Assembly: GCA_023395575.1 (NCBI GenBank)
Contig: JAEWZA010000347.1
Coordinates: 1 to 19,304, forward strand
Source of the DNA: Bacillota bacterium
Lineage (GTDB): Bacteria; Bacillota; Clostridia; Acetivibrionales; DSM-1351
Reading direction: 5' to 3'
Length of the DNA stretch: 19,304 nucleotides
Part shown: positions 1 to 6,919 of the stretch, piece after piece
Layout of the letters: each line of letters opens with the position of its first letter
Numbering within the stretch: position 1 is the first letter of the stretch
Notes under the pieces: generated by a model
What the model was told of the DNA's origin: nothing
Seen by the model: the letters and a program-made list of their open reading frames with translations, nothing else
Databases searched by the model: none
Made by a program: the position numbers and the translations under genes

Positions 1-82
1 ACCGCTTTTTAAAATCATTCCTTGCTGCTATTTAATTTTCCTTAAAAATAGTAAAAAAGTATAAAAACAATCTGAGAACGCC

Positions 83-109
83 AAAAAACTCGCTATAATA
101 GCGAGTTTT
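83..109 (-). terminator. Rho-independent terminator of tRNA-Leu
   Basis: A perfect 10-bp stem (85-94 with 100-109) closes a 5-nt loop. Read on the minus strand it is followed by a run of T that continues to 83. It begins 12 nt beyond the CCA end of the tRNA, so it ends that transcript. Confidence 0.8.
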
Positions 110-120
110 CGGACAAATTG

Positions 121-203
121 TGGTGCGGACGGTGGGACTTGAACCCACACGGTCTCCCATACGCCCCTCAAACGTACGCGTCTGCCAGTTCCGCCACGAC
201 CGC
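121..203 (-). tRNA. tRNA-Leu (anticodon GAG)
   Basis: The reverse complement of 121-203 folds as a tRNA. It has a 7-bp acceptor stem, a D arm, and an anticodon arm whose loop TTGAGGG places GAG at positions 34-36. It also has a short type-II variable arm, a 5-bp T stem with loop TTCAAGT, and an encoded CCA (121-123). GAG reads the leucine codons CUC and CUU. The acceptor stem has one non-Watson-Crick pair, U5 against U68, with all other pairs intact. The gene has its own promoter at 244-273 and terminator at 83-109, so it is transcribed alone. Confidence 0.95.
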
Positions 204-243
204 ATCTGTCATGTAACTGATGTGTTTGCCATCAGCAAGTATG

Positions 244-273
244 ATTATACTCGCATTCACTCTATGTTGTCAA
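244..273 (-). promoter_or_regulatory. Sigma-A promoter of tRNA-Leu
   Basis: On the minus strand a consensus TTGACA (268-273) lies 18 nt from a consensus TATAAT (244-249). Transcription would start near 237, about 34 nt before the tRNA. The leader holds a 6-bp hairpin (217-222 with 230-235). A double-consensus promoter is what one expects for a stable RNA gene. Confidence 0.8.
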
Positions 274-287
274 TAATAAAAATTAAA

Positions 288-365
288 AAATATACAAAAA
301 TATTTAAGGGCAAAATATTTAAGAAATATACAAAAATATTTAAGGCAAAATATTTAAGAAATATT
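288..365. repeat. AT-rich tandem repeat, 36-bp unit, about 2.2 copies
   Basis: A first unit (288-323) and a second (324-358) are identical except that the second lacks one G. A third partial copy follows. Each unit contains two copies of the word ATATTTAAG. The repeat lies just upstream of the tRNA-Leu promoter. It has no coding potential that I trust. Confidence 0.7.
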
Positions 366-368
366 TAA

Positions 369-766
369 ATATATAAACGGAATTTAAAAATTAAGCTGTA
401 ATGATAAATAAACTGTAAAGTTAGAATAATTTAATATATAGTTAACAATTTCAGATTAAAATAGCATTATAATATAGTTATCTGTCATAAAGTCAATTAC
501 AGTTGAAAACTTCGTCTTCCAAAAGAACATGTACTATTATACATTTATTTTAATAAGTCGGAGTCTTCATTGCTTTGAACGTTTCAACGGTTTAGGTTTT
601 AGGTGTTTGTTCTGTAGGAGGATTAGTCTCAAGCCCAAACTATCGTTCGATGCAATCGGATATATAGCCTCAAGATAAAATTATCGTCCGATATTATGGC
701 TATTCATCCTATATAATTGACTTAATAAATACCAATAAATACCATCAAAATGTTTCAAAATATATA
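369..766. other. Gene-free stretch upstream of the DUF624 gene
   Basis: I find no supported gene here. The first part is AT-rich without clear structure. The second part (about 560-710) is less AT-rich. It holds a segment (566-607) resembling the intergenic repeats at 6805, 9913 and 11232. It also holds an 18-nt motif at 634-651 that recurs with 16 of 18 matches at 2842-2859, and a partial third copy at 682-692. The region ends before a probable promoter at 767-795. Confidence 0.4.
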
Positions 767-795
767 TTGTAGTCTTAGAACAGGATTGATACAAT
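767..795 (+). promoter_or_regulatory. Putative promoter of the DUF624 gene
   Basis: TTGTAG (767-772) and TACAAT (790-795) are separated by 17 nt. The -10 matches consensus at 5 of 6 positions, but the -35 only at 3 of 6. The predicted start near 802 leaves a short leader carrying the AAGGAG ribosome binding site at 816-821. An alternative pair lies further upstream (TTGACT 717-722 with TACCAT 740-745). Confidence 0.4.
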
Positions 796-829
796 ATACT
801 AATGACAACAAGAAAAAGGAGAGTTGAGT

Positions 830-1714
830 GTGGGGTTACTGAGTATTAATTATAATAAGCCAGGTCCAGGGGTTGACAAAGATGCACCTCAAAAGCCAAG
901 ATTTTTTGTGTTCTTTGAAGTGGTTAAGAGGAAATTCTGGAATTTGATTAAGGTTAATTTGATGTTTGTGTTGTTCAATATTCTTGCATTGGTGGTAGCA
1001 AATTATATATCATCAGTACTGTTTCAAAGAATAAGGCTTGATGGTGGCATGGGTGATTTGGTTATTAGAGTGTTTTTTGCCTCTATTATTACTCTGATTC
1101 CTGTAGTTACAATAGGACCTGTACAAGCTGGTTTTACCTATGTTTTGAGAAATTATTCACGAGAAGAGCACTCCTTTATATGGGGGGATTTTAAAGAGAA
1201 CTTTTTGAAAAACTTTAAGCAAGGAATGATAATTACAATTATAGACATTTTCGCTATGATAGTATTTAGTATTGCCATTAATATATATTCCAGTATGAAT
1301 GGTATATTGCCTATATTCGGTGCGACATTTATGCTTATATCAGTAGTAATTTTCTTTATGATGCATTTATATATCTATCCAATGCTTGTTACTGTTAATT
1401 TAAGTATTAAGAATATATATAAGAATGCATTAATATTCAGTGTTATGAAGTTTATTCCAAACCTTTTAATGATTATTCTTAATTTAATTATTGCGTTTTT
1501 AGCTTTCTATATTCCTATTCTTGGGGTTGTTATCTATGCACTGTTATTGCCTGCTTTTGTAGGTTTGATGAATAACTTCTACGTTGATCCGCTGATAAAG
1601 AAGTATGTTGCTATACCAAGCGAGAAGGACAAAATTAACGAAGATAATATATTTAATGATAATAGTGCTGGTGAAAGCTTTTATAAACCTGTTCCAAAAG
1701 ATGAGGAAGAATAA
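830..1714 (+). CDS. YesL/DUF624-family membrane protein
   Basis: This is a 294-residue integral membrane protein. Its N-terminal third matches the YesL/DUF624 pattern: an FF-E-V-K-R-K-F-W-L-I segment, a hydrophobic helix, a TIGPVQAGFTYVLRNYSRE motif, then W-G-D-F-K-E-N-F-K-F-K-Q. About five or six hydrophobic helices are visible. The C-terminal 40 residues are charged and probably cytoplasmic. The family's role is not well defined; in other Firmicutes members often sit in carbohydrate-use operons, but no sugar genes are near here. I chose GTG at 830 because AAGGAG (816-821) is 8 nt from it; the in-frame TTG at 824 would leave only 2 nt. The gene stands alone. Confidence 0.75.
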   Translation: MGLLSINYNKPGPGVDKDAPQKPRFFVFFEVVKRKFWNLIKVNLMFVLFNILALVVANYISSVLFQRIRLDGGMGDLVIRVFFASIITLIPVVTIGPVQAGFTYVLRNYSREEHSFIWGDFKENFLKNFKQGMIITIIDIFAMIVFSIAINIYSSMNGILPIFGATFMLISVVIFFMMHLYIYPMLVTVNLSIKNIYKNALIFSVMKFIPNLLMIILNLIIAFLAFYIPILGVVIYALLLPAFVGLMNNFYVDPLIKKYVAIPSEKDKINEDNIFNDNSAGESFYKPVPKDEEE

Positions 1715-1877
1715 AGCAGGATTATCTTGAGTGAATTTATTATTTTTATTAATAAAATCAATAGGGTTGGAGCTGTTGCAAAAGAACATTTCAGTATACC
1801 TATGTCTTAATGCAAGGAATAGTAGCAATATATTTCTATTTGCGAAGCTCGCTTAGAAATTGATGTTAGAAATAGTA

Positions 1878-1998
1878 GGTGAAGAACAAGTATTGTAGCC
1901 GACACAGCAAAAGTAAGTAGCTGTGAGTATTACATCAAGACAGGATGCCTTGGTTATACGGTCGGAGGATTTGCTTGTTCTTCACCGCAATTTTTAAA
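1878..1998 (+). ncRNA. Candidate structured non-coding RNA (three-way junction)
   Basis: A perfect 13-bp stem (1878-1890 with 1974-1986) encloses an inner CCGAC/GTCGG helix (1899-1903 with 1961-1965). That helix opens into two hairpins. The first is ACAGC/GCTGT (1904-1908 with 1920-1924). The second is a 10-bp arm: GTAT/ATAC (1927-1930 with 1956-1959) stacked on ATCAAG/CTTGGT (1934-1939 with 1949-1954). The two U-G pairs work only on the plus strand, and a five-U run follows the closing stem at 1991-1995, so plus-strand transcription is favoured. I could not match it to riboswitch or housekeeping RNA consensus sequences known to me. It lies between two convergent genes and may also end the transcript of the minus-strand ACT gene. 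No promoter was found for it. Confidence 0.45.
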
Positions 1999-2003
1999 GT
2001 AAG

Positions 2004-2474
2004 TTAAAGCTTAAATTCTCTTTTTATTGCAGTAATAGCTTTGTCAATATCTTTTTCATAAATTAGATAGGATATTTCAACCTCAGAGGTGCAGATTAGT
2101 TTAACCTCAATATCATTTACAGCCAGCAGAGTAAATAGCTGTGCAGCCACACCAGGAATGTTTTTCATGGCTTCACCATATACGGTTATCTTTGTGTTAT
2201 CTGAATCAATTTCAATTCTCAGGTTTGGAATTTCTTTTTTGAAGGAGTTCAATGAGCTTATTACCTTGGTGATATCCTCAACTGGAAGAGAAAAAGATAT
2301 ATTGATTTTTCCCTTATAGGGGGCAGCCTGACTAATCATGTCAATATTGATTTTTTCGTCTGCAATTTTCCGAAATACATTAGAAATGATGGTCATATTG
2401 TTTGGAAGATTGTCTACTGTAACCAGTGCTACATTGTATATTGTACTAATACTTGTAATAGGATTATTCGCCAT
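2004..2474 (-). CDS. Stand-alone tandem ACT-domain protein (aspartate-kinase regulatory-like)
   Basis: This 156-residue protein consists of two ACT domains (about 13-85 and 92-156) and nothing else. ACT1 contains N-I-D-M-I-S-Q in a strand-turn segment. ACT2 contains G-E-A-M-K-N-I-P-G-V-A-A-Q-L-F and a T-S-E-V-E-I-S-Y-L strand. These match the C-terminal regulatory half of class LysC aspartate kinases, where ACT domains bind lysine or threonine. No kinase domain is present. It could act as a separate regulatory subunit or as an amino-acid sensor; this is inference. The start ATG is preceded by GAGGAGG at good spacing. It lies downstream of dapA-dapB on the same strand but 410 nt away, so it is probably a separate transcript. 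Confidence 0.8.
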   Translation of the reverse strand: MANNPITSISTIYNVALVTVDNLPNNMTIISNVFRKIADEKINIDMISQAAPYKGKINISFSLPVEDITKVISSLNSFKKEIPNLRIEIDSDNTKITVYGEAMKNIPGVAAQLFTLLAVNDIEVKLICTSEVEISYLIYEKDIDKAITAIKREFKL

Positions 2475-2884
2475 AAGAAATTCCTCCTCATTTTAAAGTG
2501 ATTGTATTTGCATAAACAGTATTCTTTTTTAAAAGAGTTTTACTTAATGGAATAGAGACTTTAGTATAATACTTCTTAACAAGTTTCCTGTACTGGTATT
2601 TTCCATAGTTTTTCTATATATGTTTTTATGAAATGCTTTCAATAGTCTAAGAGATACTTATTCGTGGGTAAATTAGCTATATTATAGCTGAGAAACATCA
2701 TTTGTAAGATTCAGAAGGGTAATAGCTACATAATAATAGTTAAATGTTTGTAAGATTTAGAAGCCACAAAGTTGAGAATAAATGATTTTGAATGCAGTTT
2801 GAGTTTGAATTTGTTTCTTAAATTCTATGTTAACCTCCAAACCCAAACTATCATCCGATATCATAGTATGTTTAGTTTTCAAAT
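2475..2884. other. Intergenic region between dapB and the ACT gene
   Basis: No gene is supported in these 410 nt. They contain a 17-nt direct repeat with one mismatch (2701-2717 and 2747-2763, 46 nt apart), a short palindrome around 2675-2690, and the second copy of the 18-nt motif (2842-2859) also found at 634-651. I found no convincing terminator for dapB and no strong promoter for the ACT gene. A TATTAT-like -10 is present on the minus strand near 2565, without a good -35. Confidence 0.4.
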
Positions 2885-3655
2885 CTAATTACTTTCTGCA
2901 ATAAGCTCATCCATTGAATATAAACCTGGCTTCTTTTTGGCAAGAAACAGAGATGCTTTCAATGCGCCTACAGCAAAAATTTCTTTTGAAGTTGCAGTGT
3001 GGTTTATTTCAATGATTTCATCTTTACCAGCAAAAATAACAGAGTGATCGCCTACAATTGTACCACCACGAACAGCATGTATACCAATTTCCTGTTTACC
3101 GCGTTTTTTCCTTTTGGAGTGTCTGTCATAGGTATACTCGCATTTTTCATCAAGAGTGTCATTGATAGCGTCGGCAATGGCAAGAGCAGTACCGCTCGGA
3201 GCATCAATCTTTAGATTGTGATGTTTTTCAATTATTTCAATATCAAATTGTCCCTCAAGAATCTTTGCAGCCTTTTTAACCAAATCAATAAGTAAATTTA
3301 CACCGATAGACATATTTGCGGAGAAAAACACAGGAATTCTCTTTGATACATCATTTTTAAGAGTGCTTATTTGTTCAGCAGAAAGTCCAGTCGTACACAT
3401 AACAAGGGGAATACGTTTTTCTTGTGCATATTCTACTAATCCATTAAATGCCTTTGGATTTGAAAAATCAATAATAACATCAACCTTCGCATCACATTCA
3501 TTTAAAGAAGTAAAAACAGGGTAGGAGTTTTTAATAGTATCATTTATATCAGATCCAGCAGCAATTTTTAATCCGCTGAAATCTTCGGAAAGTCGCGTGA
3601 TTACCTGACCCATATGTCCATTACAGCCACTTAACAGTATATTAATCATTTGCAT
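2885..3655 (-). CDS. dapB: 4-hydroxy-tetrahydrodipicolinate reductase
   Basis: This cytoplasmic enzyme reduces the DapA product with NAD(P)H to tetrahydrodipicolinate, in the route to diaminopimelate and lysine. The 256-residue length is normal. Visible motifs are the Rossmann G-C-N-G-H-M-G (10-16), D-F-S-N-P (63-67), the C-T-T-G loop (87-90), the catalytic E-K-H-H-N-L-K segment with H145, H146 and K149, and D-A-P-S-G-T-A (151-157). AGGA lies 6 nt before the chosen ATG. It sits 56 nt behind dapA on the same strand and should be co-transcribed with it under the lysine riboswitch. Confidence 0.96.
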   Translation of the reverse strand: MQMINILLSGCNGHMGQVITRLSEDFSGLKIAAGSDINDTIKNSYPVFTSLNECDAKVDVIIDFSNPKAFNGLVEYAQEKRIPLVMCTTGLSAEQISTLKNDVSKRIPVFFSANMSIGVNLLIDLVKKAAKILEGQFDIEIIEKHHNLKIDAPSGTALAIADAINDTLDEKCEYTYDRHSKRKKRGKQEIGIHAVRGGTIVGDHSVIFAGKDEIIEINHTATSKEIFAVGALKASLFLAKKKPGLYSMDELIAESN

Positions 3656-3711
3656 TTCACATCCTAATCTAAAATAATAAGTAATTTTGGGAAATTCAAT
3701 ATGTCGGTAAT

Positions 3712-4596
3712 TTAAGAAAATAAGCCATATTTTTTCAATTCATTTCTAAGGAACTCCAAATTCTTGTCACTTATATCAACTAAAGGTAATCTGCAGCTGC
3801 CCACATTCATACCTAGTAAGTTCATTGCTGCCTTTGTTGGAATAGGGCTGACTTCACAAAATAGTGCTTTTACCAAATCCAATGCTTTTAATTGTAGTTT
3901 TCTGCTGCCCTCAATATCACCTGCTAAGTACTTTGCAACTATGTCGTGAGTGTCCTTTGGAATAACATTTGCCATAGCAGAGATTACTCCTTTTGCTCCC
4001 ATTGATAGGAAAGGAACAATAGAACCATCTTCTCCTGAATAAATAGTAAAATCATCTCCGCACAAATTAACAATGTCTCCAACCTGTGAAAGATTACATT
4101 CCTTAATTGCAACAATATTTTCAATTTGTGACAAGGCTTTCACAGTTTCAGGTGCAATGTTCAAGTTGGTTCTTGACGGAACATTGTAAAGCACCACTGG
4201 AATATTTATGCTGTTAGCAATTGCTTTAAAATGCTCGATTAATCCCTTTTGAGTTGTTTTATTATAATATGGCGTAACTGATAAAATAGCATCAGCACCA
4301 ACCTTTTCGGCATATTTGCTGAGCTCAATTGCATGGACAGTATGATTGCTGCCAGTACCTGCGATAACTGGAACTCTTCCATTTACTTTTTCTACAGCAA
4401 ACTTTATTACAGCTTTATGTTCATCATCATACATGGTAGATGCTTCACCGGTGGTTCCACAAATTACAATTGCATCTGTGCCTTCTTTAATCTGATACTC
4501 AATAAGCTCAGCAAGCTTCTGATAATCAGTACCTTCGTTGGTAAATGGGGTAACAATTGCAACGGCTGAACCTGTAAAAATAACTGGCTTTTTCAT
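3712..4596 (-). CDS. dapA: 4-hydroxy-tetrahydrodipicolinate synthase
   Basis: DapA condenses pyruvate with aspartate semialdehyde, the first committed step to diaminopimelate and lysine. It is a TIM-barrel Schiff-base aldolase of 294 residues, the usual size. Visible motifs are G-T-T-G-E (47-51), Y-Y-N-K (110-113), the proton-relay tyrosine in V-L-Y-N-V-P-S-R (Y137), and the Schiff-base lysine in A-I-K-E-C (K165). I chose the ATG at 4596 because AAAGGG (4605-4610) is 8 nt away; an in-frame GTG at 4605 overlaps that site. It is the first gene of a dapA-dapB operon preceded by a promoter, lysine riboswitch and terminator. Confidence 0.96.
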   Translation of the reverse strand: MKKPVIFTGSAVAIVTPFTNEGTDYQKLAELIEYQIKEGTDAIVICGTTGEASTMYDDEHKAVIKFAVEKVNGRVPVIAGTGSNHTVHAIELSKYAEKVGADAILSVTPYYNKTTQKGLIEHFKAIANSINIPVVLYNVPSRTNLNIAPETVKALSQIENIVAIKECNLSQVGDIVNLCGDDFTIYSGEDGSIVPFLSMGAKGVISAMANVIPKDTHDIVAKYLAGDIEGSRKLQLKALDLVKALFCEVSPIPTKAAMNLLGMNVGSCRLPLVDISDKNLEFLRNELKKYGLFS

Positions 4597-4611
4597 ATAT
4601 AACACCCTTTC

Positions 4612-4644
4612 ATAAAAAAATAAAACGCTAGCATGAGCTAACGT
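4612..4644 (-). terminator. dapA: Attenuator terminator of the dapAB lysine riboswitch
   Basis: On the minus strand ACGTTAGC pairs with GCTAGCGT (8 bp, one G-U, 4-nt loop) and is followed by TTTATTTTTTT. It lies between the lysine aptamer and the dapA start. The 5' arm and preceding bases (4637-4650) can instead pair with the 3' edge of the aptamer (4691-4701), forming an antiterminator with a 3-nt bulge. Bound lysine would free the terminator and stop dapAB transcription. Confidence 0.85.
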
Positions 4645-4694
4645 CTGTTTTACATACTATAATTTATAACTTGATTTATAAATTAATAATAAAC

Positions 4695-4864
4695 AGATAG
4701 CGCTCCATCATGCGAAATGATGACAGTCACAAAGTTATTAACCTTGAAACCAGGAGTTACAAATATTGGGCTAGTAACACCTTCGGCGTTTTTTCCTTTT
4801 GAAACAAATCACAAGACCCCAAAAACCTTCATTGCTTTTACTAATAAAAAACGCACCTCTATCT
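4695..4864 (-). promoter_or_regulatory. Lysine riboswitch (L-box) upstream of dapA
   Basis: The reverse complement carries the lysine riboswitch signature in order. It starts with the P1 strand AGATAG followed by AGGTGCG, then AGTA, and an AAAGG element before the conserved CGCCGAAGG box. An ACTGTCA element and GATGGAGCGCTATCT close P1 (4695-4700 with 4859-4864). The length of about 170 nt fits the class. The spacing to the downstream terminator, and the mutually exclusive antiterminator pairing, point to transcription attenuation. Known members bind L-lysine and repress lysine synthesis or transport genes. Confidence 0.93.
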
Positions 4865-4885
4865 AAATTCTATTCAATTAAATTA

Positions 4886-4914
4886 ATAATATCATTGGAT
4901 AATTAATGTGTCAA
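4886..4914 (-). promoter_or_regulatory. Sigma-A promoter of dapA-dapB
   Basis: On the minus strand TTGACA (4909-4914) is exactly 17 nt from TATTAT (4886-4891). The start would lie near 4879, about 15 nt before the riboswitch P1 stem. Confidence 0.8.
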
Positions 4915-5036
4915 TGTTTATTTGATTATAGTAAACCTTTTGGTGAATATTAAAAAACAAACATTCTTTGTATTAGTTTATTCATGATATTTCAATAATG
5001 TTACATTTTAAATATTTTGCAGGAGGTAGAATAAAA

Positions 5037-5045
5037 TTTGTCGAA
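5037..5045 (+). promoter_or_regulatory. Possible Spo0A box upstream of the SpoIID-domain gene
   Basis: TTTGTCGAA matches the Spo0A-binding box (core TGTCGAA), 42 nt before the start codon. Spo0A is the master regulator of sporulation entry, and the downstream gene has a sporulation-type domain. By chance one expects about two such 7-mers in an AT-rich window this size, so this is weak evidence. No clear -35/-10 pair was found around it. Confidence 0.3.
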
Positions 5046-5086
5046 CAATCATTATTTGAAATAAAAAAAGAAGGAGTATATTACAA

Positions 5087-6784
5087 ATGAAGAAAATTTG
5101 CTTGTTTTTAAGCGCCATATTTATATTTATAGTATTTTTTATCGTTAATAGTTTAAATACTTTTGCAGCAGCAAATCCTACAATAAAAATAGGCTTGTAT
5201 TATAAATCAACAGCCCAAAGTCAAATAGATATTAGCAGCAATAAAGGAGTTGACTTTATTGGGTTTGATTCAGCAACCAATAAAGATTACGCAGTGTATA
5301 GCTCAAGCTCAGAGGAAGTTATTACTGTCAGAAAAGATGGTTTTTTTACTGTCAGCGGTTCAAAGTATACAGCGGTTGGAGAGGGTGCTAATCCCACACT
5401 TCCTCAAAGTGGTCCCTACCATATTCAGGTTGAAAAAAATTATAATACATACAATGATGCATTGGCAATAGTTCAGAGCTATGCAAAAAAAGGTATTACC
5501 GCATATCCGGTATTTACTGATGCTGGCTGGAATGTATGGACAGGCTTTTACATTAATAAAGCAGATGCTGAAAAAGCAATAGCCGATATTAAAGCAAAAC
5601 TTGGTGATAGCTCATATACAGTTATTGAGAAAAATGATACAAGAATTTACGGTGTAAACAACGTGGGAGAAGTTAAATTTATGTTTGCTTCTGCCAAAAG
5701 TTTATTAAGAGGGAAATCCCTATCTGATCAAAATCCTAACCCCATAAATATTGGTGCTACCAAACCTAATTCTTATAGAGGGCAGGTTGAGTTTTTTAGA
5801 AAAGCCGATAGTGACATGACTATAATTAATGTTTTACCTATGGAAGAATACGTATATGGTGTTGTTCCAAATGAAATACAAGCATCATCTAATGTTGAGG
5901 CGATAAAAGCACAAGCAATTGCGGCAAGAACCTATTCTTATAAAACCATAAACAAACATGCATCTTACGGCTTCAATCTTTGTTCAACCACAGACTGTCA
6001 TGTTTATAAAGGATATGCTTCTGAAAACCCAATTACTAATAAGGCAGTTGATGACACAAAGGATATGGTTGTAACCTATAACGGTGGATTAGCCGAAACC
6101 TTGTACTTTTCGTCAAGCGGTGGAAGAACAGAATCTGCTGTAAATGTGTGGGGAACAGATTTTCCTTATTTGAGAAGTGTTGAAGATAAATATGAATCAG
6201 GTAACTCTTATAAATATAACTGGAGTGTAACCTACACTGTGGCAGAGCTAAGCGAGAAATTGAAGAGCTATGGTGTTGGAACAGTAACCAGCATGGAAAT
6301 AACTAAATGCTCAGAAGCAGGAAGACCTATTGAAATTGTTATTAAAGGTACTTTAAAGCCAGAAGGAGTAGTTATTGCTAAGGATAGGTGTAGAACCTTC
6401 TTGGGCTTGGATAGTCAATGGTATACAATTAATGGTACTAGTGGCAATAGTAATACCGTCAATACCAGCTTTTATATAAAGAATAAAGATACTACAAAGC
6501 AAATAAATCAAATAAAAGTAAAAACTGCATCTGGTGAAACAAAATTATTATCTTCAGGCAAAGTAACTGTAGTTGGAGCAAATGGCATTAAAAATAATTC
6601 TCAAACAAGCCCTGAAGTTGGCCCTAAAATAAGTCCTACATCATATACTTTTGTGGGAAAGGGATGGGGACATGCGGTAGGAATGAGCCAGGAGGGTGCA
6701 AAAGGTTACGCAAACGCTGGTTATACCTATGACCAGATATTGGCACATTATTATACAGGAACCAAAATTGAATTGAAGAAATAA
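5087..6784 (+). CDS. Exported SpoIID/LytB-domain protein with SPOR-like domain
   Basis: This 565-residue protein starts with a signal peptide (K-K, a hydrophobic core to about residue 23, then T-F-A-A-A near 25-29). Residues about 109-185 resemble a SPOR-like peptidoglycan-binding domain (Y-H-I-Q-V-E, W-T-G-F-Y at 151-155). The SpoIID/LytB domain follows (about 231-365), with L-P-M-E-E-Y-V-Y-G-V-V-P (250-261), E-A-I-K-A-Q-A-I-A-A-R-T-Y (271-283), C299 and C304, and Y-F-S-S-S-G-G. The C-terminus carries G-K-G-W-G-H-A-V-G-M-S-Q (524-535). SpoIID is a lytic transglycosylase needed for engulfment; LytB-like members act on cell walls. The length exceeds classical SpoIID, so I name it by domain only. 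AAGGAG (5071-5076) precedes the ATG by 10 nt. Confidence 0.9.
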   Translation: MKKICLFLSAIFIFIVFFIVNSLNTFAAANPTIKIGLYYKSTAQSQIDISSNKGVDFIGFDSATNKDYAVYSSSSEEVITVRKDGFFTVSGSKYTAVGEGANPTLPQSGPYHIQVEKNYNTYNDALAIVQSYAKKGITAYPVFTDAGWNVWTGFYINKADAEKAIADIKAKLGDSSYTVIEKNDTRIYGVNNVGEVKFMFASAKSLLRGKSLSDQNPNPINIGATKPNSYRGQVEFFRKADSDMTIINVLPMEEYVYGVVPNEIQASSNVEAIKAQAIAARTYSYKTINKHASYGFNLCSTTDCHVYKGYASENPITNKAVDDTKDMVVTYNGGLAETLYFSSSGGRTESAVNVWGTDFPYLRSVEDKYESGNSYKYNWSVTYTVAELSEKLKSYGVGTVTSMEITKCSEAGRPIEIVIKGTLKPEGVVIAKDRCRTFLGLDSQWYTINGTSGNSNTVNTSFYIKNKDTTKQINQIKVKTASGETKLLSSGKVTVVGANGIKNNSQTSPEVGPKISPTSYTFVGKGWGHAVGMSQEGAKGYANAGYTYDQILAHYYTGTKIELKK

Positions 6785-6804
6785 AATGATAATTCATCTT
6801 TTCC

Positions 6805-6850
6805 ATTGATAAGTTTGAACGTTTAAATTTTTTAAGTGTGAAAGATAACA
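6805..6850 (+). repeat. Degenerate intergenic repeat, copy A
   Basis: Downstream of the SpoIID-domain gene, ATTGATAAGTTTGAAC followed by ATTTTTTAAGTGTGAA aligns with the intergenic element at 9913-9969 and more loosely with 11232-11286. Identity is partial, so homology is only suggested. Confidence 0.3.
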
Positions 6851-6860
6851 TGGTAAATTA

Positions 6861-6905
6861 AAAAGTCATAGCATGATAACTAAAACGTTACATACTATGA
6901 CTTTT
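6861..6905. terminator. Bidirectional terminator between the SpoIID-domain gene and lysC
   Basis: A perfect 11-bp outer stem (6861-6871 with 6895-6905) is extended inside by further pairs (TAAC with GTTA). The outer arms are A-rich on the 5' side and T-rich on the 3' side in both directions. It lies between two convergent genes, 76 nt after one stop codon and 14 nt from the other, and can end both transcripts. Confidence 0.75.
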
Positions 6906-6919
6906 ATTGTTTTAAATAA

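Noticed and set aside
288..365. Tandem 36-bp repeat as a CRISPR array
   Set aside because: The units are directly adjacent without spacers and are almost only A and T; no cas genes are present.
120..368. An 82-codon reading frame over the tRNA and tandem repeat
   Set aside because: It runs antisense through a clear tRNA and then through an AT-rich repeat, with no ribosome binding site or recognisable protein features.
1544..1828. Minus-strand reading frame of 94 codons overlapping the DUF624 gene end
   Set aside because: It is a shadow in AT-rich sequence; the opposite-strand gene has family motifs and a good ribosome binding site.
1878..1986. The three-way junction as a c-di-GMP, TPP, purine, THF, cobalamin or lysine riboswitch, a hammerhead ribozyme, or SRP/6S RNA
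   Set aside because: None of the conserved core sequences that I know for these classes is present, and no gene follows in the right direction.
1878..1986. The same element as a miniature transposon with 13-bp terminal inverted repeats
   Set aside because: There is no target-site duplication next to the arms, and the interior folds as an RNA with wobble pairs.
5038..5064. An 8-codon leader peptide starting TTG after AGGAGG, before the SpoIID-domain gene
   Set aside because: It is very short, has a rare start codon and an 11-nt spacing, and shows no codon pattern typical of an attenuator.
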